Source: Leptolyngbya sp. SIOISBB (GTDB taxonomy: Bacteria > Cyanobacteriota > Cyanobacteriia > Phormidesmidales > Phormidesmidaceae). Taken from it: DNA of 64,000 bases. The translations under genes were made by a program, and so were the position numbers. The notes beneath the pieces were generated by a model. That model saw nothing but the letters and a program-made list of their open reading frames with translations, had not been told where the DNA came from and made no database searches. The DNA lies in contig JAAHII010000001.1 of the NCBI GenBank assembly GCA_010671905.1, forward strand, positions 7,030,026-7,094,025, in the 5' to 3' direction. Numbering within the stretch: position 1 is the first letter of the stretch; every line of letters begins with the position of its first letter. Of the stretch, positions 7,365 to 14,664 are shown one piece after another.

Positions 7365-9062
7365 CTACAGGTTTTTGTCAGAGGAGGACGCCGGTAAAAG
7401 TGCCTTGGCATGGCTCATGCGCACTTCAAGATCGGCCGCTGCGATCGCCGGTCGCTGACTGCGCTGAATGAGTAAGGGACGCAGTCGGTTCCAAGCTGCT
7501 CGGCTTGTATCGGTCATTCCGGTAATGCTCGGTGACACCTTGATGACTTGTTTCACGGGCAAAGCACCTTGGCGTCTATTGCCATAGCCGGGGTTCATCA
7601 ACACCGCCATACCTGGGGGCAGCGTGAGAAACTGATTGGGCTCGAACAATTTGCGGGTACGACGTTGCAGGCTGCGACTAATGGTGGTTTTGCCTTTGCT
7701 GCGACTTCGAGCCGGGTCGGTGTAGCGCACCTCTTCATCCCCTAGAAGCCTGGCGAATACCTCAGCGGAGACGGTCTCCCCTGGGTTAAACAGGGCTTTG
7801 GTGGCACAGGCCCCGAAAATTGCTCGGGTAGCTGTTGGGCCGTAGGTTTTTTCCAGCTGTGCCAGATTTTGAGCACCCAAGATAAGAGCGAGTCCTTGCT
7901 CGCGGTGCTCATTAATCCATTGCACGAGACTTGGCAGGTAGAGAGTCGGCAATTCATCGAGACTGATGATGAGCGGGGCCTGGCGGGATGCATGGGTGTT
8001 GTTGACAATCAGCATGTGCAGCACGCTTGCAACCAGCGGACTCACCGCATCGCGCCGTTGCTTGTCCATGCCAATCACGATCAGTTGTCGCCCTGTGAGC
8101 GTTAAGGGCAACGTGGTTGTGCCAATAACGGAGCGAAGTAGATTGGCATCCATGAACCGAGTGAAATACCCAGTCGCGGTGCCAAGAATGCTGGCCGCTG
8201 TGCGCTCAGAATCGGCTACGGCGAGTAACTGGTCGAAGTTGAGGCGACTCCATAACGGTAGGTCAACGGCAGTATGAAGCCGCTCTGCAAGTCCTGGTAG
8301 TCGCAGAATCGCATGCGCCATTGCCAGGTCAGGGTAGGGAGACCCCTTAGCGAGCGAGAGAGCCGCAACGGTGATTTGCTCACCCGCGTCACTAAAAAAC
8401 GGATCGTCACTGTGGTGCGTTTCCCCGGTGCGGGCCGCATTGCTATTGATGACTCGCGCTATCTGTCGGGCGGCAGCAATGTCCGCCGCACTCGTCATAA
8501 AGTCGAGTAGATTGCAGGTGCTTGACTCAAGGTAGCCCGGCGCAAAGATATGCACGTCATAGCCCAAATGCTGTGCTAACGGGGCTAGGTCAGCGGTTTG
8601 GCCAGGGTATTTGTAGTCATAGACGATGACCGGAAACCCTTGTAGCAAGGCAGAAACCATGAATGGGGTAATGACACTGTAGGTTTTGCCGCTGCCGGGT
8701 GCGCCGAGCACAGCGACCCCGCGCTGAACGTCTGGAAAGTGCAGACTGCTGCGGCTACCAGGAACCCCAATAGATAGGGCCACGGCATTGTTTTTTTGTG
8801 CTTTGATTTGCTGGATCGCAAGGTGATTGGCGCGGCGCTGTTGATGGCTGGTCGCCCAGTGAGATCGCGCCAGTTTCGCTTTACCAGCGCCGCCGGGCAA
8901 TAGTGCCAGCAGGCCTAGAATGCCGAGGGCACCGAGCAACATGAGCCCGCTCGATGAAGTGAATTGTTCACCGATCTCAGAAAGGCCGGGAAATGACGTA
9001 TCTGGAGGGGGTTGAGCCAGGACAATTGGCCCTGGCATGGGAAGCAAATGATGTATACACAT
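7365..9062 (-). CDS. virD4: VirD4/TraG-type coupling protein (T4CP)
   Basis: This 565-residue ATPase links the relaxosome to the type IV secretion channel. After an N-terminal hydrophobic segment (LMLLGALGILGLLALLPGG, about residues 40-58) it has Walker A GAPGSGKT near residues 119-126, followed by a VIVYDYKYPGQT strand typical of T4CPs, and Walker B LIISLDELPTL near 363-373. A late motif, EQGLALILGAQNLAQL, is also typical of VirD4/TraG (the 'Q' motif). The family usually has two N-terminal TM helices; here one is clear and a weaker one precedes it. It is transcribed on the minus strand with the other transfer genes. Confidence 0.9.
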   Translation of the reverse strand: MCIHHLLPMPGPIVLAQPPPDTSFPGLSEIGEQFTSSSGLMLLGALGILGLLALLPGGAGKAKLARSHWATSHQQRRANHLAIQQIKAQKNNAVALSIGVPGSRSSLHFPDVQRGVAVLGAPGSGKTYSVITPFMVSALLQGFPVIVYDYKYPGQTADLAPLAQHLGYDVHIFAPGYLESSTCNLLDFMTSAADIAAARQIARVINSNAARTGETHHSDDPFFSDAGEQITVAALSLAKGSPYPDLAMAHAILRLPGLAERLHTAVDLPLWSRLNFDQLLAVADSERTAASILGTATGYFTRFMDANLLRSVIGTTTLPLTLTGRQLIVIGMDKQRRDAVSPLVASVLHMLIVNNTHASRQAPLIISLDELPTLYLPSLVQWINEHREQGLALILGAQNLAQLEKTYGPTATRAIFGACATKALFNPGETVSAEVFARLLGDEEVRYTDPARSRSKGKTTISRSLQRRTRKLFEPNQFLTLPPGMAVLMNPGYGNRRQGALPVKQVIKVSPSITGMTDTSRAAWNRLRPLLIQRSQRPAIAAADLEVRMSHAKALLPASSSDKNL

Positions 9063-9082
9063 GGCGTTAGCAAGTAAATGGA

Positions 9083-9442
9083 GTGATGAAGGTGACTGAA
9101 GCGGCCAAGGAAATTACTATCGGTTTGGGCGTAATCCTGTTTGGCTTTGGGATGGTAGCTTCCGCATTTGACAAGCCCACGAATTGCATCGATGGTTTCC
9201 TGCGTCCCTTTTTCTTTTTGCCGTTTATCTTCTTGGGAATCGGCGTGATAGGTGTGGGCTATGGCCGCATCGAGGCCGTCTTTACGACGACGGAGCTGCC
9301 CCATGTTGCCTCTTTTGCCAGCGATGAATTGGCTTTCCATGAGAGGCATCTAAAGGCAGTGGCGCAGCTCCGTTACGCGATCAAGCGAAGTAAACGCGGC
9401 CATTTAATGCTCGTTACAGTAAGGCAAGCCCCTCTTCACTGA
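9083..9442 (+). CDS. Possible small two-TM membrane protein
   Basis: This 119-residue frame on the plus strand starts at an ATG preceded by GGAGTG. It has two convincing hydrophobic stretches (ITIGLGVILFGFGMVASAF and LPFIFLGIGVIGVGYG) separated by a short loop with one cysteine, then a soluble C-terminal part. It sits in a 350-base space between two minus-strand operon genes and overlaps the end of the downstream one by 29 bases. Similar small membrane proteins act as entry-exclusion or regulatory proteins in conjugative elements, but nothing identifies this one. It could be a chance frame. Confidence 0.45.
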   Translation: MMKVTEAAKEITIGLGVILFGFGMVASAFDKPTNCIDGFLRPFFFLPFIFLGIGVIGVGYGRIEAVFTTTELPHVASFASDELAFHERHLKAVAQLRYAIKRSKRGHLMLVTVRQAPLH

Positions 9443-10496
9443 CCGGTAGCCACGGCACCGGCCCGATGAAATATGGCGTGCAGCCCAGATCAAGGAATTG
9501 TCGTTCGATGCAGAAGCGGAAGAACAATCCGGTTTCAGCCGTGCCGGTTGCTTCATCGGTCTCCAACACCGCTACTTTGAAGGCATCACCAAACGGATGC
9601 CGGCCTGTCGGCTCAAGGCCGTTATTGACCTGACCCAGGACGCCGTGACCGCCGCGCACCTGCTGCGAAAGGCCGCTGATCCACTGCGCTCCCTCAAAGG
9701 GAGCACCCAACTCGATGTGAGCGCAGTTGGTTTGGCAGGGCACCGCAAACCCTTCCTCATAGCTGCCGCTGATAGCACGCTGGATGTCCCCCTCGGCATC
9801 GCTGAAAACGATGTCAACGATCGCCGGCGTCGGTGCAGGCAAATTAACGGCCCCCGGAAACTGGTCTAGCGGCACTGAGGACAGTCCTGGCACGCCAGAG
9901 AGAGGGGTGCGCTCGAAGTCACGGAAGTTTTGCAGCGGCGTATCGGCTAATCCCGTTAGGTCACTCAGGTTATAGGCGCTGAGATCCACGGATGCGAGGG
10001 GCAAGGCTGCGACAGAGGGGCTTTGAACCAGATCGCCAAGTCGGGCTTGATTGTTCGTCGGTGGGCCGCTGCTCGTTAGCACATCCCGCACCACCGGCAC
10101 GGAACCAGACTGCACAGAGGCCAGACCGGGCATCGCTGTGACTAAATCACCAAGGGTTTGCCACTCTAAAAGCGCCAGGCTATCGAGTGACACTGTCTCA
10201 AGGTCAAGGCCAGTCAACGTGCTAATGCGATTCAGGGTGAATTGTCCTGGCGCCAGACTACCGTGCAGGTCGCCCAGCCACAGCACGTCACTCAGGGTTT
10301 CGGTGCCTGTCCAGGTGCGAGACAGGTCGTCGGAGCCAAGCAGGCCGGTGATCTCTGGGGGCAGGGTAAAGCCGCCTGGCGTTCGAGGCCCGAGGAGCGA
10401 TTCAAACGTCACCTGCTGCGCTGGTAGGACTTGGGCTTGGGCGTTGCCAGCGAGCGTGACTGGCAGGAATAGAGCTGTCAAGATAAAGCGTTTCAT
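9414..10496 (-). CDS. Secreted protein of the transfer operon, function unknown
   Basis: This 360-residue protein has a clear Sec signal peptide (MKRFILTALFLPVTLAGNAQA, cut after AQA). The mature part carries several short similar stretches of the type D/S-L-x-x-L-x-G-L (residues ~60-210), suggesting a solenoid or repeat fold, and a C-terminal part with five or more cysteines that could form disulfides in the periplasm. It lies between the VirB10-like and VirD4-like genes, where VirB9, VirB7 or a lytic protein is often found, but I see no VirB9 signature. A periplasmic component of the transfer channel is the best guess. Confidence 0.65.
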   Translation of the reverse strand: MKRFILTALFLPVTLAGNAQAQVLPAQQVTFESLLGPRTPGGFTLPPEITGLLGSDDLSRTWTGTETLSDVLWLGDLHGSLAPGQFTLNRISTLTGLDLETVSLDSLALLEWQTLGDLVTAMPGLASVQSGSVPVVRDVLTSSGPPTNNQARLGDLVQSPSVAALPLASVDLSAYNLSDLTGLADTPLQNFRDFERTPLSGVPGLSSVPLDQFPGAVNLPAPTPAIVDIVFSDAEGDIQRAISGSYEEGFAVPCQTNCAHIELGAPFEGAQWISGLSQQVRGGHGVLGQVNNGLEPTGRHPFGDAFKVAVLETDEATGTAETGLFFRFCIERQFLDLGCTPYFIGPVPWLPVSEEGLALL

Positions 10497-10550
10497 GGGA
10501 AGAAAACCTCAGAAATAAAGGGTACGGAAAACAGCGATTACGACTCACTG

Positions 10551-12080
10551 TCAGGGCTTACTTGCAGGGCGAAAAACAATGCGGTGCCAGCGTTTTTGGC
10601 CGTCGTCCTCGGCGGTGATGACATCGAGCATGACCTCGGCTGCCGTGGTGTCCTTGGGGGCGATCGCACGAATGACACGGGCGTTGCCAGAGAACAGTGG
10701 TTGATCAAATGTGAGGTTGATGGCCGGTTCACTCAACCAAGCCTGGACGATTGGTTCATCCGGTGCACTTAGGCGAAAGGTTTCCGGGTGGCCAGGGGTG
10801 AGTTCAATGGTTTGGGTGGTGGCGGGTTCTGGCCCAAGGCTCGCCAGTAACGTGGCACGATCGCTGGGCGCGCTGAGGACTGGTGTTTCCGTCTTGGATG
10901 CCGCAGACTCAAGTTCTGGCAGTTCCAATGTCTCGTTGATATGAACAACCAGCTCGGTGTCTGAAGGCAGTATCCAGGCGCCCTCAGCCTCTAATTGAGT
11001 TTGGAGTTCAGCGGTTTGCTGCTCGTTTAATTGACCTAGAATGTCGAGGGCGACCCCACCTAAAAAGTCGTCTCGATCTAAATCCAGACTGGCAATCGCC
11101 CCGGTCAGCAGAATTTGCTCAAAGTTGATGCCATCCGCTTGCTCGGCTGGCCGTTCTCGTTGCCACGGCCCGGTGATAGGCATCCCCAAGACAGCGCCAG
11201 AGGCAAGAGGATGTTCGGCATCATCAATGACAATGGCAATTGCTTCTAGCCAAGCGGTATTGCCGTCCTGGCTAACGACATCAGCAATTAGTAACGTTCC
11301 TGCTGGCAACGCGATCGCGCCACTGGCAGTAGTCAACGGTTGGGTCAGCCGCACCCGTGTTTTGAGCGAGAGTGAGGCATTGGCGATCGCCGGTTGTTCG
11401 AGGATGGCCGGCGCGGTGGTGCCACTGATGACCGTCACCATGAATGGTTCCGCTGGGGATAATGCCGGGGAAGGTGACGCCAGCGGTTCTGCGTTGTTCT
11501 CTGGTGGCGCTGCATCCGGTTGGACGTTTGCGCTTGCTGCGGCTGGTGCCGGTGTTACCGCTGGTGTCGGCGCCAATGGTGCCGACCTTGCGACTGCTGG
11601 CTGCGGCACAGGCCGCGCTGCGGTGTACCGAACCGGGGTTGTGGCTTGCGGTGCCGGCGGCGGGCTGGAAATAGCCGGTTTTTCGGGCGTTTTTTTCGGT
11701 TGATTGGTCGCCGCATTTTCAGCCGGCATATCAGCCAGAGCGGCCAGGTCATCACTTTGGTCGCCGAAGGCCAAATCCGTTTTTAACGCACCGTCTGGGG
11801 AACCGGTATAGTCTGTCGTGACGTCAGCGCTGGTCTCCTTGTCTGGCAAGACAGCTGTGTCCGGTTTCGAGCCAAAGCCTGCGACCAGGCTGTATAGGCC
11901 GAAGGTGCCAGTCCCGACGACCACCGCAACGCTCAGAAGCTGCACGATCGGGTTTGAGGGCCAGCGCGGTTTGGGCGTTACCTTGCCCTCCGGGTCGGCT
12001 GTAGAGCTGGTATCGGCATCAATGCTGAAGCCGGTCAACTCGGCATAGTCTCGGTCTGGATGATCGGATGAGTACGTCAT
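10551..12080 (-). CDS. VirB10/TrbI-like channel scaffold protein
   Basis: This 509-residue protein has the VirB10 plan. A short cytoplasmic N-terminus precedes one TM helix (IVQLLSVAVVVGTGTFGLYS, about residues 45-65). Then comes a long proline- and alanine-rich periplasmic linker (about residues 120-215), followed by a beta-rich domain with LPAGTLLIADVVSQ and a later strand set, as in the TrbI/VirB10 outer-membrane-complex domain. VirB10 spans both membranes and transmits the energy state of the ATPases to the pore. It lies four bases from the next upstream gene, so it is co-transcribed. The similarity is by architecture more than sequence. Confidence 0.75.
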   Translation of the reverse strand: MTYSSDHPDRDYAELTGFSIDADTSSTADPEGKVTPKPRWPSNPIVQLLSVAVVVGTGTFGLYSLVAGFGSKPDTAVLPDKETSADVTTDYTGSPDGALKTDLAFGDQSDDLAALADMPAENAATNQPKKTPEKPAISSPPPAPQATTPVRYTAARPVPQPAVARSAPLAPTPAVTPAPAAASANVQPDAAPPENNAEPLASPSPALSPAEPFMVTVISGTTAPAILEQPAIANASLSLKTRVRLTQPLTTASGAIALPAGTLLIADVVSQDGNTAWLEAIAIVIDDAEHPLASGAVLGMPITGPWQRERPAEQADGINFEQILLTGAIASLDLDRDDFLGGVALDILGQLNEQQTAELQTQLEAEGAWILPSDTELVVHINETLELPELESAASKTETPVLSAPSDRATLLASLGPEPATTQTIELTPGHPETFRLSAPDEPIVQAWLSEPAINLTFDQPLFSGNARVIRAIAPKDTTAAEVMLDVITAEDDGQKRWHRIVFRPASKP

Positions 12081-12084
12081 GGTT

Positions 12085-12789
12085 TTAACGCTCCAAGGGA
12101 CGAATGTCGGTAATCATGAGACCGGCTTGACGCACGGCATAAACGGCCTGCTCTAAAGGCGTTTCGCCTTCAGGAACAACAGGGGCTGTGGTGGCTTCCA
12201 CCGTGATTTCTCGGTTGAAAGGAATGGTTTGCTGCGGCGCTTGCCCGCCATTGAACACCGCCAAATGCGCCAGCATTTTGAGCTGCCATTTGCCAGGTGC
12301 GACTTCTTCCGGTTCAGAGACGGTGTCGATGATGAGCACCACCTGGGTTGTGCCTCTGAACACCCCAGGTGGGGTCAACTCGGCCAGTTTTTGCAGGAAG
12401 GGCAACCGGAAATCCTCAGCCAGGGTAAAGCTCGCCGTCATACTGGCGCTGGTGACTTTAGCGGTGCCATTGGGGGTTTCGATGTCGATGCCGGGGTCTT
12501 GAATGCGATCGCCTTCGGTATCTGGGAGGGTGCCGCTCATATTCATGAGCTGCGTCATCGCATTGCTGGTAAATACCTTGATGACGGCTGGGGTGCGCTG
12601 CTCGGCAGCGACTGCCTGTACCCGAATGGCGTGGCCATCTGTCATTTGCACCAAGGAAGGCGGCTGTTTGTCATGGAGGCGACGAATCGCTAACCCTTGC
12701 CCGCCAATCACTATCAGGGTGAGGATTTGTACGCCCAGACAGCAGAGCAAGACGACGGGCAGTAGGGACGTTGAACGTTTCAGTGTCAT
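12085..12789 (-). CDS. Bitopic transfer protein, VirB8-like by size and position
   Basis: This 234-residue protein starts at an ATG at 12789, just after the VirB6-like gene. One N-terminal TM helix (SLLPVVLLCCLGVQILTLIVI, residues ~6-28) precedes a periplasmic domain of about 200 residues with alternating strands and helices. VirB8 proteins have this layout (one TM, NTF2-like periplasmic domain) and are encoded between VirB6 and VirB10, as here. There is no clear sequence motif, so the identification is by context. The reading frame is open 183 bases upstream, but that region overlaps the previous gene and lacks a good start. Confidence 0.65.
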   Translation of the reverse strand: MTLKRSTSLLPVVLLCCLGVQILTLIVIGGQGLAIRRLHDKQPPSLVQMTDGHAIRVQAVAAEQRTPAVIKVFTSNAMTQLMNMSGTLPDTEGDRIQDPGIDIETPNGTAKVTSASMTASFTLAEDFRLPFLQKLAELTPPGVFRGTTQVVLIIDTVSEPEEVAPGKWQLKMLAHLAVFNGGQAPQQTIPFNREITVEATTAPVVPEGETPLEQAVYAVRQAGLMITDIRPLER

Positions 12790-12820
12790 GGCATTGAGTC
12801 CTTTGACATGTGTGTGATGT

Positions 12821-13879
12821 TTACGATCGGCGCAGGTTACGCCGTGCGAGCTGGTAACTGCTCTTGATGGCCCTAGGGCCGTATTTGATAGCGCCGCTGG
12901 AGAGTCCAGCGGAACTTCGGATAGCGACAAAAACGACGGCGGTGCTGATAGCGTTGAACAAGGCTGTCCCACCTGATAGGCCGACCATCACCGCTAGAAC
13001 TGGGGCGATCACACCCAGCAGCAATGGGAGCAACAGCGAATTGGCGGAGTACCCGCTGAGACTGACTGCATAGGCAGCCAGGCCAGAAATCAGGTTGAAG
13101 TTGATTTTGATGAGGAACATTCCGGCAAAGCCAGAAACCCAGCTGATAATGGGTTTGCTGGGAACAGGCAGTAGTGACAGCCCCATCGCCAGCGGCGCGA
13201 GCAACGCCAAAATCAGCAAGACAATCTCAACCGCCCATTGGAAAGCGCTATGCAGTGCCCACAAGAGATTGCGAATCACAAATTGCACCACGCCACCCAG
13301 CCAGGTGTCCTGCTCGTCAAACGGCAACGCGAGCCGCTGGCGGGCCTCTGCGTCTTCGCGGCGGGCCTGTTGAATACAGGCTGACTGTTGCCGCTGTGGG
13401 CCGTTTTCAACACATTCGGCAATTCGAGCAGCCAGATTGGCACCAAGCGCATCTCTGGCCCGTTCTCTCTGATAGGAAGCGGCAACCGATTCTCCCTCTA
13501 CGGCACTGTCCAGAATGCTGGTGTTGATTTGATTGCCGATATCGCGCAGCTCGACGATCACGGTGCTTAATCGCTCGCCGTTGTTGGTGAGACAAACAAT
13601 GACGATGAGGGGCCAAATCAGCTCAGCAAGGGCTTTATCGCCCTCGCCGAACAGCATCTGCCCGCCCCATTGCACCAGGAACAACGCCAGACTGAGAACG
13701 GCAAGGAGAATGCCGATCGCAACACTTGCCTGATACAGACCGCCGTTCAGGACGCTTTCCCATAGACCATCGAAATTGGCGGCAACGGCCTCGGCAGTCT
13801 GTTGAGCGGCCTCAAAAATCTCAGCAGCCCCCTGAGTTAGCGGGGTCTCGGTAACTTGCGCTAAGGGTGAAAAGTTCAT
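12821..13879 (-). CDS. VirB6/TrbL-like polytopic inner-membrane protein
   Basis: This 352-residue protein has about six hydrophobic helices, for example IGILLAVLSLALFLVQWGG, AVEIVLLILALLAPLAMGL and LLLPLLLGVIAPVLAVMVG. A large central loop with charged residues (about 130-190) sits between helices 2 and 3. VirB6/TrbL proteins form the inner-membrane part of the DNA channel and have this pattern. The gene lies between VirB5-like and VirB8-like genes, matching canonical VirB order. The basic C-terminus (RRNLRRS) would face the cytoplasm. The first 40 residues are not a signal peptide. Confidence 0.8.
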   Translation of the reverse strand: MNFSPLAQVTETPLTQGAAEIFEAAQQTAEAVAANFDGLWESVLNGGLYQASVAIGILLAVLSLALFLVQWGGQMLFGEGDKALAELIWPLIVIVCLTNNGERLSTVIVELRDIGNQINTSILDSAVEGESVAASYQRERARDALGANLAARIAECVENGPQRQQSACIQQARREDAEARQRLALPFDEQDTWLGGVVQFVIRNLLWALHSAFQWAVEIVLLILALLAPLAMGLSLLPVPSKPIISWVSGFAGMFLIKINFNLISGLAAYAVSLSGYSANSLLLPLLLGVIAPVLAVMVGLSGGTALFNAISTAVVFVAIRSSAGLSSGAIKYGPRAIKSSYQLARRNLRRS

Positions 13880-13891
13880 GGCTTTACCCCC

Positions 13892-14593
13892 TTAAAACAA
13901 CCGTGCTGCGGCAGCTTGACGAAGGCTGGTAATCGCTTCCCCGCGCCGTTCCAAGGCCCGCCCAGTCAGTTGTTGATCGAGACTTTCGGAGATGTCAGCC
14001 AGTGCGAGTGACTGCGTTGCTGTGTCCTGGCGGCTTTGCAGCGTCTCGGTATGGAGTGCGCCTAACAGTTCAGCCGATCGCGCCTGTTGCTGCGTCATTT
14101 CCTTGATGACAGCCTGGGTGGAAATGGCACTTAATGCGGTGTCGGCGTGCTGCTGCGTTTGCTGCACCAGCGTTCCAATATCCTCAGTGCGTTGCAAAGC
14201 AGCTTCCTGACCGTCCTGCCCCAGTAGGCTATTGCTTTGTTGTCTTACAAGGGCGCGATTAACATTGCGCTGTATTGCCTGAACTTCACTAACCGGAACC
14301 GGCAAGGTTATGTCGGTTTGGGGCAATTCACTGAACGCGGCTTCCAAGTTTTGGGCAGTGTCATAGGGAGCTGGGAGTCCCAGGACGCCGACTGCGTCAT
14401 TCACCGTCACTTGAATCAGGCGAGCGACTTCGGGGTCATATTGTTCGGCAATTTCTTCATTCAGAATGGCGCTCAGATTCTGAAAGGCTTGGTTAAGCAA
14501 GCTGGTGAATTCAAACAAGCCCGCTGCATCAGCGGCGGGCTGCGTCACAAAGACGGTGCCAGCAACCAGCGCCGGGATCAATTTCCGGTTCAT
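13892..14593 (-). CDS. VirB5/TrbJ-like secreted minor pilin protein
   Basis: This 233-residue protein begins with a signal peptide (MNRKLIPALVAGTVFVTQPAADA, likely cut after ADA). The rest is strongly helical with many Gln, Ala and Leu, including an extended coiled-coil (residues ~110-225). VirB5 and TrbJ are periplasmic helical-bundle proteins located at the pilus tip, with this composition and size. The gene is located between the VirB4-like and VirB6-like genes, the canonical position. The start is supported by AGAGGTACTATT ahead of the ATG. Confidence 0.72.
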   Translation of the reverse strand: MNRKLIPALVAGTVFVTQPAADAAGLFEFTSLLNQAFQNLSAILNEEIAEQYDPEVARLIQVTVNDAVGVLGLPAPYDTAQNLEAAFSELPQTDITLPVPVSEVQAIQRNVNRALVRQQSNSLLGQDGQEAALQRTEDIGTLVQQTQQHADTALSAISTQAVIKEMTQQQARSAELLGALHTETLQSRQDTATQSLALADISESLDQQLTGRALERRGEAITSLRQAAAARLF

Positions 14594-14664
14594 AATAGTA
14601 CCTCTGAATTAGGTTGAGAACAATCGTGATGCCGCCGCCGCAACGGCGACGGCATGTTGGTCGG

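Noticed and set aside
8915-9349. 144-residue minus-strand frame before virD4
   Set aside because: It overlaps the start of virD4 in another frame and has no ordered composition; the plus-strand two-TM frame is the better candidate.
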